Shown here: one piece after another, positions 25,649 through 34,911 of the stretch
Position numbering within the stretch: the stretch's first letter is position 1
Layout: the number at the start of each line of letters is the position of its first letter
Assembly: GCA_949296525.1 (NCBI GenBank)
Contig: CASFOP010000010.1
Span: 1-60,416 of the forward strand
From: an uncultured bacterium
GTDB lineage: Bacteria > Elusimicrobiota > Elusimicrobia > Elusimicrobiales > Elusimicrobiaceae
DNA length: 60,416 nucleotides
Direction: 5' to 3'
Program-made: the position numbers and the translations under genes
Notes under the pieces: model-generated
Told to the model about the DNA's origin: nothing
Database searches by the model: none
Seen by the model: only the letters and a program-made list of their open reading frames with translations

Positions 25649-26758
25649 ATGACAAAACCAAAAGTATATTTTACCACCATGAGAACAAAACTGGGCGAAG
25701 GATTGCCCAGCAAACTCCAACGGCTTATCAAAGCCGCGGACATTGAGAAAATCAATTTTAAGGATAAATTTGTCGCCATTAAAATACACTTCGGCGAACC
25801 GGGCAACCTGGCTTTTCTGCGGCCCAATTACGCCACGGCGGTGGCGGACGTGGTCAAACAGCTGGGCGGCAAGCCGTTTCTGACTGATTGTAACACGCTG
25901 TATGTGGGCGGGCGCAAAAATGCGCTGGATCACTTGGATTCGGCGGCCTATAACGGCTTTACGCACCAGACCACGGGCTGCCATGTGATTATTGCCGACG
26001 GTTTGAAAGGCACGGACGAAACCCTGGTGCCCGTCAAAGGCGGCCAGTACGTCAAGGAAGCCAAAATCGGCCATGCGCTGATGGACGCTGATATCGTGAT
26101 TTCCTTAAATCATTTTAAGGGCCATGAATGCGCCGGTATGGGCGGCGCCATTAAAAATATCGGTATGGGTGGCGGTTCGCGCGCCGGAAAAATGGAAATG
26201 CACAGCGCGGGCAAGCCGTATGTGCATACCGAAAAGTGCATCGGCTGCGGGGCCTGCGTGCGCATTTGCGCCCATGATGCGCCGCACGTCAAAGACAAAA
26301 AGGCCAGCATTAACCATGACAAATGCGTGGGTTGCGGCCGCTGCATCGGCGTCTGCCCCAAGGACGCCATCACGCCGCCGTTTGACGAGTCCAACGATAT
26401 TTTAAACCGCAAAATGGCCGAATATACCAAAGCCGTTTTGGACGGCCGGCCGCATTTCCACATCAGCCTGGCCATAGATATTTCGCCGTATTGCGACTGC
26501 CACGCCGAAAATGACGTGCCCATCGTGCCCGATATCGGCATGTTTGCTTCGTTTGATCCCGTCGCGCTGGATACCGCCTGCGGCGATGCGGTCAACCGCC
26601 AGCGCGTCATGCAGGACAGCCTGCTGGCCGAGCGCGAACATACGCACGGCGACCACTTCACCGACCTGACCCCCGCCACCAACTGGCGCGTATGCGTGGA
26701 GCATGCGCAAGCCATCGGCCTGGGCAGTATGGAATATGAACTGGTGGAAGTAAAATAG
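25649..26758 (+). CDS. DUF362 ferredoxin-type iron-sulfur protein
   Basis: The 369 residues have an N-terminal DUF362 domain (KVYFTTMR, AIKIHFGEPGN, and SLNHFKGHECAGMGGAIKNI) and a two-cluster ferredoxin insert, CIGCGACVRICAHDAP and CVGCGRCIGVCPKDAI (about residues 193-240). A C-terminal part resumes DUF362. Such proteins occur widely in anaerobes, probably in electron transfer; the exact role is unproven. ATG 25649 has GCGGAGG upstream, and a TATAAT-like box lies near 25627. Confidence 0.9.
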   Translation: MTKPKVYFTTMRTKLGEGLPSKLQRLIKAADIEKINFKDKFVAIKIHFGEPGNLAFLRPNYATAVADVVKQLGGKPFLTDCNTLYVGGRKNALDHLDSAAYNGFTHQTTGCHVIIADGLKGTDETLVPVKGGQYVKEAKIGHALMDADIVISLNHFKGHECAGMGGAIKNIGMGGGSRAGKMEMHSAGKPYVHTEKCIGCGACVRICAHDAPHVKDKKASINHDKCVGCGRCIGVCPKDAITPPFDESNDILNRKMAEYTKAVLDGRPHFHISLAIDISPYCDCHAENDVPIVPDIGMFASFDPVALDTACGDAVNRQRVMQDSLLAEREHTHGDHFTDLTPATNWRVCVEHAQAIGLGSMEYELVEVK

Positions 26759-26767
26759 TTTCTCTCG

Positions 26768-26799
26768 GCGGCGGCTCTTTTACGGGCCGCCGCATTTTT
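26768..26799 (+). terminator. Terminator overlapping next gene start
   Basis: GCGGCGGC/GCCGCCGC stem followed by ATTTTT, directly abutting ATG 26800. Confidence 0.75.
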
Positions 26800-27390
26800 A
26801 TGTATATACTGGAAGATATCTTAGACAGCCTGTCTGCGCGCATGCAGGACGCTCCCACCCCGCTCATTACGGCAGTGGACGGGCGCTGTGCCGCGGGCAA
26901 AACCACGCTGGCCGCCCGCCTGGGCGAAACGCTGGGCGTGCCGGTATTTCATATGGATGATTTTTATCTGCCTTTTACGCGCCGCACGCCGCAGCGTTTG
27001 GCTTTGCCCGGCGGACATATGGACAGCGAACGGCTGGAGACGGAAATTTTACGCCCCGCCGCCCAGGGGAAGGAAATAATATACCGCCCCTATGACGCGC
27101 ATGCGGACCGCCCGGGCGCGGAAATAGTTATCGCTCCGCAAAAAATCTATATAGTGGAAGGGACATACTGCCTGCTGCCCGCGCTGGACGGGTATTACGG
27201 ATATAAGATTTTTTTAACATTGGACGAACAAACCCAGCGCGCCCGCCTTTTGGAACGGGAAGGGGAAGAAAAACTGCCCATGTTTTTGTCCCGCTGGATC
27301 CCCGCCGAAGAAAAATATTTCTCAGCCTGCTCCGTGCGTCAGCGCGCCGATGCGGCGTTTGACACTTCGCAGTTCAGCTCCGCTCTTTAA
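26800..27390 (+). CDS. Uridine kinase-like P-loop phosphotransferase
   Basis: The 196 residues carry the Walker A motif AVDGRCAAGKTTLA at about 26-39, FHMDDFYLPFTRR (the uridine/pantothenate-kinase Asp segment) and YIVEGTYCLLP, typical of the Udk/PRK superfamily. The substrate is not assigned. No clear ribosome-binding site is visible because the upstream terminator runs into the ATG. The 3' end overlaps the convergent gene by 17 bp. Confidence 0.8.
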   Translation: MYILEDILDSLSARMQDAPTPLITAVDGRCAAGKTTLAARLGETLGVPVFHMDDFYLPFTRRTPQRLALPGGHMDSERLETEILRPAAQGKEIIYRPYDAHADRPGAEIVIAPQKIYIVEGTYCLLPALDGYYGYKIFLTLDEQTQRARLLEREGEEKLPMFLSRWIPAEEKYFSACSVRQRADAAFDTSQFSSAL

Positions 27391-27820
27391 GCAGTTCTTC
27401 CACAATGCCCGCCGCACTGGCCACTTTTTCAGGGCAGGGGCGCACCTGGTAGTACTGGGCCGTGCGCTTGTCCGGCTCCGGCCCCTGCGGGCCTGTCAGC
27501 CCCAGAAGTTCGCGGCAGATGATGGAGCCGTTTTCCTGTTTAAATTTTTCCGCCAGCTGTTGCACTAGCGCATAATGTGCGGTTTTGGCGGCATGGTCTT
27601 TCGGATCTGTCGGGCCGTATTTCAGGCCGGCGATCATAAACATCGCGCTGACGGCCCCGCACACTTCGCGCAGGCGGCCCATGCCTCCGCCGAAAGAGGA
27701 GGCCAGTTTGGCCGCGGTGTTTGCATCTAAATTCAGTTCGTCGGCAAACGCCAGCAGTACGGCCTGGGCGCAGCCATAGCCGTTTTTGAACAGGGAAACG
27801 GCCTTTTCTTTTTTATCCAT
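27374..27820 (-). CDS. C_GCAxxG_C_C-family probable redox protein
   Basis: The 148 residues have the family signature NGYGCAQAVLLAF near residue 22, GGGMGRLREVCGAVSAM (about 56-72) and further cysteines in ICRELLG and RPCPEKV. The four conserved Cys suggest metal or redox chemistry; the biochemical role is unknown. The start at 27820, not the longer frame, is supported by a TATAAT box 6 nt upstream. Divergent from cinA. Confidence 0.88.
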   Translation of the reverse strand: MDKKEKAVSLFKNGYGCAQAVLLAFADELNLDANTAAKLASSFGGGMGRLREVCGAVSAMFMIAGLKYGPTDPKDHAAKTAHYALVQQLAEKFKQENGSIICRELLGLTGPQGPEPDKRTAQYYQVRPCPEKVASAAGIVEELLKERS

Positions 27821-27826
27821 ACACAT

Positions 27827-27832
27827 ATTATA
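27827..27832 (-). promoter_or_regulatory. -10 box of leaderless C_GCAxxG gene
   Basis: Consensus TATAAT on the - strand, 6 nt before ATG 27820. Confidence 0.6.
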
Positions 27833-27858
27833 GCCTTTGCCGCAGGGCGGGGGCAAAG

Positions 27859-27867
27859 TGTTACAAT
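27859..27867 (+). promoter_or_regulatory. Extended -10 of leaderless cinA
   Basis: TGT-TACAAT then 6 nt then ATG 27874. Divergent from the box at 27827; only 53 bp separate the two start codons. Confidence 0.6.
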
Positions 27868-27873
27868 AAAAGT

Positions 27874-29109
27874 ATGAAAGCGATTATTGTGACTATCGGC
27901 GACGAGATTTTGCTCGGCCAGATTTTGGATACCAACTCCCGTTATGCCGCGTCGGCCCTGGCGCGGCTGGGCATAGAAACGGTCAAAATGCTGTCCGTTT
28001 CGGACAAACCGCAGGAAATCCGTGCGGCGGCGGACGTGGCATTGCAACAGGCAGACATTGTTATTTTTACCGGCGGGCTGGGCCCGACCAAAGACGATTT
28101 GACCAAAAAAACGCTGGCCGATTATTTTGGCACGCGGCTGGTGTTTAATGAAGAGGCGTACGGATGGGTGAAAGAGTTTGTATCCCATTATCCCAACGGG
28201 CATATGAACGAATATAACAAAAACCAGGCCCTGCTGCCCGAAAAATGCACCCTGCTGCGCAACCGCAAAGGCACCGCCAGCGGCATGTGGTTTGAGCGGG
28301 AGGGCAAGGTGCTGGTGTCTTTGCCGGGGGTGCCGTTTGAGGCGGAATATTTAATCAAAGAAGAAGTGCTGCCGCGCTTGGAAAAACGCCTGGCGGGGGA
28401 TCTGCTGAAATACAAAATGCTGACGGTGTATGACGTGCCGGAATCGGATTTGGCCATGAGCCTGCGCGCGTTTGAGGACGGCCTGCCCGAAGGCGTTGCG
28501 CTGGCTTATTTGCCTTCGCCCGGGTTTGTACGCCTGCGGTTGACCGCCAAAGGAACGGCGGTGCAGAAATTGGACGCGTGTTGGGACGCGCTTACGGGGG
28601 CTTTGCTGGGCAAGCGTTTTACGCCTGCTGAAAGCGGCGCACCGGAAGATGTGTTCGCCCGGGAAATCGCCGCATTGGGCGTCACGGTGGCTACGGCGGA
28701 GAGCTGCACGGGAGGAAATGTGGCGCATTTGATTACGTCGGCGGCGGGTGCGTCGCGCTATTTTTTAGGCGGTGTGGTGTCTTATGCCAATGAAGTAAAA
28801 ATGCGCGTGCTGGGCGTGCGTGCGGAAGATTTGCAGAAGTACGGCGCCGTCAGCGAGGCCGTGGCCCTGCAAATGGCGCGTGGCGTGCGGGAACTGACGG
28901 GGGCGGACTGGGCCGTGTCCACCACCGGCGTGGCGGGGCCGGACGGCGGCACGCCGCAAAAGCCCGTCGGTACGGTGTGGATTGGCGTGGCGGGGCCGCA
29001 GGGGGCAAAGGCGCAGCAGTTTCATTTTTCCGCCACGCGCGAGCGTAATATTGCCAAAGCGTCCGTCAAAGCGTTGGAGTTACTGCTGGACGCGGCCAAA
29101 CACGGTTAA
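27874..29109 (+). CDS. cinA: CinA-family protein, nicotinamide-nucleotide amidohydrolase
   Basis: Two-domain protein of 411 residues. The N-terminal MoaB-like domain (ADP-ribose pyrophosphatase in characterised members) has VTIGDEILLGQILDTN and TGGLGPTKDDLT. The C-terminal PncC domain (about 255 onward) has AESCTGGNVAHLITS and STTGVAGPDGG, and deamidates nicotinamide mononucleotide to recycle NAD. The length matches full CinA. Start set by the 6-nt spacing from the -10 box. Confidence 0.95.
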   Translation: MKAIIVTIGDEILLGQILDTNSRYAASALARLGIETVKMLSVSDKPQEIRAAADVALQQADIVIFTGGLGPTKDDLTKKTLADYFGTRLVFNEEAYGWVKEFVSHYPNGHMNEYNKNQALLPEKCTLLRNRKGTASGMWFEREGKVLVSLPGVPFEAEYLIKEEVLPRLEKRLAGDLLKYKMLTVYDVPESDLAMSLRAFEDGLPEGVALAYLPSPGFVRLRLTAKGTAVQKLDACWDALTGALLGKRFTPAESGAPEDVFAREIAALGVTVATAESCTGGNVAHLITSAAGASRYFLGGVVSYANEVKMRVLGVRAEDLQKYGAVSEAVALQMARGVRELTGADWAVSTTGVAGPDGGTPQKPVGTVWIGVAGPQGAKAQQFHFSATRERNIAKASVKALELLLDAAKHG

Positions 29110-29148
29110 AAGATTTGGACAGAAAAGCCTAATAGGGAGAAACAAGCC

Positions 29149-30021
29149 ATGAAAATACAAAGTTTATCCGTTGTTGTGCCCAATCAAAAATGTATTAACA
29201 ACTGTGCCTTTTGCGTTTCCAAAATGCACACCGAAGACTATACAAACCAAAAAGAAGGCAATGACCGGTTTTATGATTTGTATGAGCGCGATTATGTAAA
29301 AAGGCTGGAATTTGCCAGGGATAACGGCTGCAATACCGTTGTGCTGACGGGCAACAGCGAGCCGCAGCAAAACAGGGGATTTCTGAAAATTTTTGGCACG
29401 CTCAACAACCACCTTTCCAAACCCTTTCGCAAAATAGATCTGCAGACCACGGGGGTATTGCTGGACGATGAGTATTTGCGCTTCCTGCGCAACCATGTCG
29501 GCGTAAACACCATCGCTTTGTCTATGTCGGATATGTTCAGTGATGGGAACAATGCCAAAATTAACGGTACCCCGGAGCATTTGGCCGTGGACATAGAACA
29601 TTTATGCAGTGAGATCAAGCGGTATGATTTTAATCTCCGTTTGTCCCTGAACTTAACAGACGTCTATAACAACAAGCGTGCGGAAGAAATTTTCCGCCGC
29701 GCCAAAGAGCTGAAGGCCGACCAGCTGACCTTCCGGGAGCTTTATTCGTCCGGCCTGGGCACGCCGCAGGACGAGTGGATAGAGCGGCATGCGGTATCCT
29801 CTCACGTTTTGGAGGAAATCAAGCAATTCATCCGTCAAAACGGCCGTCCCCTGAGGATTATGGAATACGGGCAGACCTTGTATTCCGTGCGGGAAATGTC
29901 CGTTATTGTGGATGATGATTGTATGTCTACGGCTTTAAAAGAAGATATTAAATATTTGATCTTAAGGCCGGACTGCAAACTCTATTCCAACTGGGATGAT
30001 AAAGGCAGCCTGGTGTTTTAG
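29149..30021 (+). CDS. Radical SAM protein, unassigned
   Basis: The 290 residues have the iron-sulfur motif CINNCAFC (Cys 15, 19 and 22) that binds the [4Fe-4S] cluster and S-adenosylmethionine. NTVVLTGNSEPQ corresponds to the glycine-rich SAM segment, followed by a TIM-barrel pattern. The C-terminus has no second cluster motif. The substrate is unknown; no partner gene or peptide precursor lies beside it. GGGAGAAA precedes the ATG. Confidence 0.85.
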   Translation: MKIQSLSVVVPNQKCINNCAFCVSKMHTEDYTNQKEGNDRFYDLYERDYVKRLEFARDNGCNTVVLTGNSEPQQNRGFLKIFGTLNNHLSKPFRKIDLQTTGVLLDDEYLRFLRNHVGVNTIALSMSDMFSDGNNAKINGTPEHLAVDIEHLCSEIKRYDFNLRLSLNLTDVYNNKRAEEIFRRAKELKADQLTFRELYSSGLGTPQDEWIERHAVSSHVLEEIKQFIRQNGRPLRIMEYGQTLYSVREMSVIVDDDCMSTALKEDIKYLILRPDCKLYSNWDDKGSLVF

Positions 30022-30046
30022 CGCCGGCACGGACTGTTTTTATGGA

Positions 30047-30077
30047 AAAAGCCCCCGGGGAAGGCCCGGGGGCTTTT
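30047..30077 (+). terminator. Terminator after radical SAM gene
   Basis: AAAAGCCCCCGGG pairs with CCCGGGGGCTTTT across a 5-nt loop. Confidence 0.88.
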
Positions 30078-30401
30078 GTGTTCGGGGGGAGCTCTGACCG
30101 GGGCGGGGATATCCCGGCTTCAAATAAGACAGGCATAAAAAGCCGGCCCCCGAGGGGCCGGCACCCATTCACACAGGAAGATGACACGCATGAAGATCTT
30201 CCGTCTATATAACACGGATTTCATTTGCTTTATTGCACGAATATTTCAATATTACTGTTATATTTCTGTATGTTTTGGTTTTCCCAAAGGATAGGGAATT
30301 ATCTGATTTCTAATTAAAAAGAATAAGGATTTGGCAGAAAATAATATATAATGCTTTTAACTTGTTTGTCGTTTTCAGAGAGACTTTTTCAGGAGAAAAT
30401 T
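30078..30401. promoter_or_regulatory. Intergenic region and cas9 promoter
   Basis: No gene. A perfect hairpin GCCGGCCCC/GGGGCCGGC at 30142-30162 would terminate transcripts on the - strand (TTTTT follows there). Then comes GGAAGAT/ATCTTCC around 30175-30205 and a long AT-rich stretch. TATAAT at 30347-30352 is the likely cas9 -10 box, without a clear -35. AAGAATAAGG at 30319-30328 repeats ten bases of the CRISPR repeat core. Confidence 0.6.
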
Positions 30402-33400
30402 ATGGAACAAAAACAAACTTTTGCTTACAGACTGGGCATTGATTTAGGTACGTCCTCCATAGGAATGGCTTTGTATTCTTTGCGGGAAGGCGGGAAAATC
30501 AACAAACTGGAACATTTGGACAGTTACATCTTTGGTGAGCCCGTTGCCCCCAAAGAAATGGTTACGTTAAACACGGCGCGACGTAATGCACGCCTGATAC
30601 GCAAGCAAATACAGCGCAAAGCGGCCCGTTTGAAAAAAATAGCTTATATCGCGGCTTCGCTGGGCGTATCGGCGCAGGATTTGCGCGCCAATAAAAATGA
30701 TGTGCATGCCTTGCGTGCCCAGGCGTTGGAACAGGAACTGTCCTTGGTGCAATTGGTGAAAGTGTTGTCCCATTTGGTGAAAAACCGGGGTTATAAAGGT
30801 ACGCTGGAAGACGGTACGGTAGGTAAAAAATTAAACCAAACCCAGGCTTTACTGCAAGGCAATAAAACCCTGGGCCAGCTGCTTTGGGAGCGGAAAACCG
30901 CCGCACAGGGGGAACCCTGGCGAAAAGTGGAGGAGGACGGCACTTTTATTTACCGTGATGCCGTGGAAGATGAGTTTGAACGTATTTGGCAGACGCAAAG
31001 TAAATACCATGCAGAGTTAAACCGTAATTACACGGTCGGTTATGAAAATATGTTCCCGGATTTTCCCGGCCAAAAAGAAATTACGTTAAAGCAGGCTTTT
31101 CATTCCGCTTTATTTTATCAGCGGCCCATTAAGTGGGAGCTGGAAACAGTGGGTGCCTGCAGTATTTACCCGCAGGAAAAACGGGCGGCATTAAGCCAGC
31201 CTGCTTATCAAAATTACCGTTTGGCCAAGACGCTGTCCAACCTGCGCATTTATAATAAAACGGGCAAAGAAGATTACCCGCTGACGCTGGCCCAAAAAAC
31301 ACAGGTTTATCATTATGTGCAAACCGCGTATGAGGAGTATTCCAAAGAGTCGGCCAAATTTAGTTATGCCAAAATTTACGCTTTGCTGGGGTTGGGTGCG
31401 GACGAGCGGTTTACCGTAGACAGGGGACGCTCGGCCGAAGACGGACTGAAAGGAAATACGACGGCCGCCGCGTTTTACCAGGCCGGTGTATTGAATGAAT
31501 GGAGCAATTTGGACGATAAAGCCCAGGAACTGGTGTGCGAATTTTTGGCCAATATCACCACCTACAGTGATATAGAAGACAACAACCCTGCCTATGTCCA
31601 AACGAAATTTGCCGAGCTGACTGCCAACATAAAGGCCGAACCGGCGCACTCCAAAGCGGCGTTGGAGTTTATATTGCAGCTGCGCGAAAAACATTTCTTT
31701 TCCAAACATACCGATTTTCGCTTGGAACAGGGGCGCGCTCCTTTTAGCGTGCCGGCCTTGTTTCAAATTACGGAAGGATTGCTGCAGGGAAACGAAGAAA
31801 CGGACATTATTGCCGCATTGTCTAAACAAAATCAGAGGGCTGCGGGCGGCAAACTGCGTTCCGCGGCCAAAATCCTGCATCAGGAAGCCATCAATGATCC
31901 CGTTATCAGCAAGGCTTTAACGGAATTTCACCGGGTGATGGATTATGTGGTTAAAAAGTATGGCCAGCCTGCGGAAGTGGTGGTGGAGCTGTCCCGCGAG
32001 ATAAAAAATTCCCTGCGCAGAAGACAGTTTTTGGAGGGGCAAAACAGGGCCGCCGCCAAAGAACGCCAGGAGGCTGTCAAAGAACTTCAGGCGCACCATA
32101 TCCGCGTGACGGGGCGAAATATTGAGAAATATCTTTTGTGGCAGGAGCAGGATAAAACCTGCCCGTACAGCGGCAAAGTGATTTCCATGGAGCAGGCTTT
32201 TGACGAAAAACAAACCCAGGTGGACCATATTATCCCGCAGCGCGGGGAAATCGGCGGGCCCAATGTGTTTGAAAACAAAGTTTTGGCTTTCACGCAGGAA
32301 AACAAAGACAAAAGCAACCGCCTGCCTTATGAATGGAAATTTAAGGAAGATATAGACAATTATCTTTCCTGGCAAAAAGAAAATAAGGCCAAAAAGAAAA
32401 AGGGGGAAGAGACGTTGGCTTTTGGGAAGCAAAGCCCCTTAATCAATTTTGTTTCCCATTTATGGAGTTTGTATGCCAAAGAAAAACGCGGTTATTATTC
32501 CCAGCGGGAACACAAACAAAAACCGACGCAAAAAGGTGCGCGTATCCTGCGCAAAATCAATAATTTGCTCAGCACGCCCGCACAAGTAAAGAGCGATTTT
32601 TCCAACCGCCAGAACCAGCAGACGGCATGGATAGGTAAAGTAGTGTTGGATTGGTGCAAAGATATTTGCCCGAAAGTAACTCCTTCTTTCGGCGTTTTGA
32701 CGGCTTATTTGCGCGGCCAGCTGCATTTTGACCGGATATTGCCTTCCATCCGCCTGCAGGAAGGGAAAACGCTGTTTGACAAAGACGACAAGCCGATAGA
32801 CGGAGAAAAGTGGAAAGAGCTGTTTGCCTCCCCGCGCCTTGGTTGGGAACAGGCGCCGGCGCTGAAAGAAGATTTTGAAAAATATTGCGCCGAACAACCG
32901 GAAAAAGCCAACACCGATAATGACCGCAAGGAATTGTTTGAATCTTTCTGTGCGGAAATGCGCGCCGGAATGCAGTTTAACAAACGCTGCGATCACCGCC
33001 ACCACGCTGTGGACGCGGCGATTATCGGTCTGTGTGATTTGTCTTTACTGCAAAAAGCGGCCCGGCACCATTCCCGGTACGGGACTTTGCATCTGATCCC
33101 GGGCTTGGATAAAGACGGGAACAGGGACCGCGGCAAGGATATTGCGGGCCTCACGCTGGAGGACATCCCCCAATATGCCCAGATTAAAAAGGATGTCCAA
33201 AACAGGCTTTATGAGTATGTGGTGTGGCATAAGCCGGATCATTTCCCCAGCGGGGCATTTTTTAAAGATACGGCTTATTGCGTAGTAGAAAAAAATAATA
33301 AAAAATACTTGGTTTCACGGGCCCCTTTAACAAAATTTTTAAAAGGGAATGTAATAGAAAATATAGAACGTCTGGTTTATGGAAGCACACTAAAAAAAGT

Positions 33401-33938
33401 AATCATAAAACAGTTTAAGGAACGTTTAGCTCAAGGCCTGACGCCGGAGGAAGCCCTTTGTGGGCGTAAAGATAACCCTTCCGATGGTATTATATATCGT
33501 GGACATAAACTAAAAAAGATAAAGTATTTTCAAGTATCGGGTAAACCACTAGTAACATTTAATGAAAATGTTGACAAAAAGATATTTTCTACAGATACAT
33601 TGGGAGAAAGACATAGTAAGGGCTATCAAAGTGCTGGCTATGCTTGCATGGATTTTGACGCTAAAACGGGGAAACGTAAAGACTTAATCCCCTTGTGGAA
33701 ATATAATCCCAATTCTCAAGTTCCCGATGGTATAATACGTGTTTTTATCGGGGATATATTGTATGACACTCAAGATAAAAAATTTTATAAAGTGCAACAA
33801 TTTAAGAACGCAAGTGGTCTTGTAATTTGTCTAACAACAGAAAGTAAAAACGCATTTGTTTCTACTAATAATCTTAAAAATTACAAGCTGGTATCCAGTC
33901 GTGCAGATATCGGGAAAATAAAAGAGGAAAATGCCTAA
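30402..33938 (+). CDS. cas9: CRISPR-associated endonuclease Cas9 (type II-C)
   Basis: RNA-guided DNA endonuclease of 1178 residues. Start 30402 is set by AGGAGAAAA, removing 17 residues of the longer frame. Active-site residues look intact: RuvC-I Asp14 in LGIDLGTSSIG, an Arg-rich bridge helix (about 60-85), RuvC-II Glu529 in VVVELSRE, HNH His609 in VDHIIPQ with NKDKSNRL, and RuvC-III Asp871 in HHAVDAAI. Absence of csn2 and cas4 makes it type II-C. From about residue 962 to the end, corresponding to the WED/PAM-interacting region, the DNA is much more AT-rich than the rest, a sign of domain exchange. It overlaps cas1 by 8 nt. Confidence 0.97.
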   Translation: MEQKQTFAYRLGIDLGTSSIGMALYSLREGGKINKLEHLDSYIFGEPVAPKEMVTLNTARRNARLIRKQIQRKAARLKKIAYIAASLGVSAQDLRANKNDVHALRAQALEQELSLVQLVKVLSHLVKNRGYKGTLEDGTVGKKLNQTQALLQGNKTLGQLLWERKTAAQGEPWRKVEEDGTFIYRDAVEDEFERIWQTQSKYHAELNRNYTVGYENMFPDFPGQKEITLKQAFHSALFYQRPIKWELETVGACSIYPQEKRAALSQPAYQNYRLAKTLSNLRIYNKTGKEDYPLTLAQKTQVYHYVQTAYEEYSKESAKFSYAKIYALLGLGADERFTVDRGRSAEDGLKGNTTAAAFYQAGVLNEWSNLDDKAQELVCEFLANITTYSDIEDNNPAYVQTKFAELTANIKAEPAHSKAALEFILQLREKHFFSKHTDFRLEQGRAPFSVPALFQITEGLLQGNEETDIIAALSKQNQRAAGGKLRSAAKILHQEAINDPVISKALTEFHRVMDYVVKKYGQPAEVVVELSREIKNSLRRRQFLEGQNRAAAKERQEAVKELQAHHIRVTGRNIEKYLLWQEQDKTCPYSGKVISMEQAFDEKQTQVDHIIPQRGEIGGPNVFENKVLAFTQENKDKSNRLPYEWKFKEDIDNYLSWQKENKAKKKKGEETLAFGKQSPLINFVSHLWSLYAKEKRGYYSQREHKQKPTQKGARILRKINNLLSTPAQVKSDFSNRQNQQTAWIGKVVLDWCKDICPKVTPSFGVLTAYLRGQLHFDRILPSIRLQEGKTLFDKDDKPIDGEKWKELFASPRLGWEQAPALKEDFEKYCAEQPEKANTDNDRKELFESFCAEMRAGMQFNKRCDHRHHAVDAAIIGLCDLSLLQKAARHHSRYGTLHLIPGLDKDGNRDRGKDIAGLTLEDIPQYAQIKKDVQNRLYEYVVWHKPDHFPSGAFFKDTAYCVVEKNNKKYLVSRAPLTKFLKGNVIENIERLVYGSTLKKVIIKQFKERLAQGLTPEEALCGRKDNPSDGIIYRGHKLKKIKYFQVSGKPLVTFNENVDKKIFSTDTLGERHSKGYQSAGYACMDFDAKTGKRKDLIPLWKYNPNSQVPDGIIRVFIGDILYDTQDKKFYKVQQFKNASGLVICLTTESKNAFVSTNNLKNYKLVSSRADIGKIKEENA

Positions 33939-34911
33939 CCAACATATAATCAGTATAGAACGGGAAGCGCGCCTCTCCGTGGATACGGGGCGCCTAAAAA
34001 TCTTCTTTCCCCCAAAAGAAGAAACGCATTATATTGCCCTGATGGATATAGCGGTACTGGTATTGGCTCACCAGCAAATCAGCTTATCCATGAGCGTTCT
34101 GCGGGAGCTGGCCCAAAACGGGGCGGTGGTGCTGACTACCGATGAAAAGTTTATGCCGTGCGCCTTAACCTTGCCGCTGGCGGCAAATATAGACGGGGCA
34201 CGGCGTCCCCACCTGCAAAGCAAATACGGTGCGGAACAAAACGGTATATGGTGGGCCCAGCTGGTACAGGCCAAAATTGCCGGCCAGGCCGCCACGGCCC
34301 AGCATTTTGACCCGGTGCTGACCGGTAAGCTCCGGCAAATTTCGGGGCATATATCTCCCGGGGACAAAGAGTGCAGGGAGGCCTTGGCGGCCCAACATTA
34401 TTGGCCTGCATTTTTTGAAAGCTTGGGACTGGCCATTCGTATCCGTGAAAAACAGGGGGCTTCTGACCCTGTAAATATTTCATTAAATTATGCGTATGCC
34501 GTCCTGCGTGCAACGGTGGCCCGGGCCTTGGCCTGCGCCGGCCTGTGTCTAAATCTGGGACTGGGGCATTGTCGTAAAGATAATCCTTTTAATTTGGCCG
34601 ATGATTTTATAGAGCCCTTCCGCTATATTGCGGATGAAGCGGTATGGGATTTGTTTTCCCAAACGCGTGTGGATTCTTTTACGCCGGAAATTAAAAAGCA
34701 ACTCTTACGTGCCGTCCTGCAAAGCCCGGTCGGCATAGCGGGGCGTTCGTACCGCTTGTTTCATGCCGTGGATTATGCTGTGAATAGTTTTTGCATTTCT
34801 TTGGAGGATCCGCGGAGAAAACTGCAGTTGCCCCATATGCCGACTTTGCCGGGGAAAAAGCCCAATCCTTCGCTTTTTCCGCCGGTGCAATATGAATATG
34901 AAACCGAATAG
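33931..34911 (+). CDS. cas1: CRISPR integrase Cas1
   Basis: Metal-dependent integrase that with Cas2 inserts spacers. The 326 residues show the type II Cas1 pattern: LMDIAVLVLAH in the N-terminal sheet, the Glu-bearing helix around LNYAYAVLRATVARAL, and the His/Asp site in LGLGHCRKDNPFNLADDFIEPFR. The start overlaps cas9 by 8 nt, so translation is coupled. Base composition returns to the host average here, unlike the end of cas9. Confidence 0.95.
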   Translation: MPNQHIISIEREARLSVDTGRLKIFFPPKEETHYIALMDIAVLVLAHQQISLSMSVLRELAQNGAVVLTTDEKFMPCALTLPLAANIDGARRPHLQSKYGAEQNGIWWAQLVQAKIAGQAATAQHFDPVLTGKLRQISGHISPGDKECREALAAQHYWPAFFESLGLAIRIREKQGASDPVNISLNYAYAVLRATVARALACAGLCLNLGLGHCRKDNPFNLADDFIEPFRYIADEAVWDLFSQTRVDSFTPEIKKQLLRAVLQSPVGIAGRSYRLFHAVDYAVNSFCISLEDPRRKLQLPHMPTLPGKKPNPSLFPPVQYEYETE

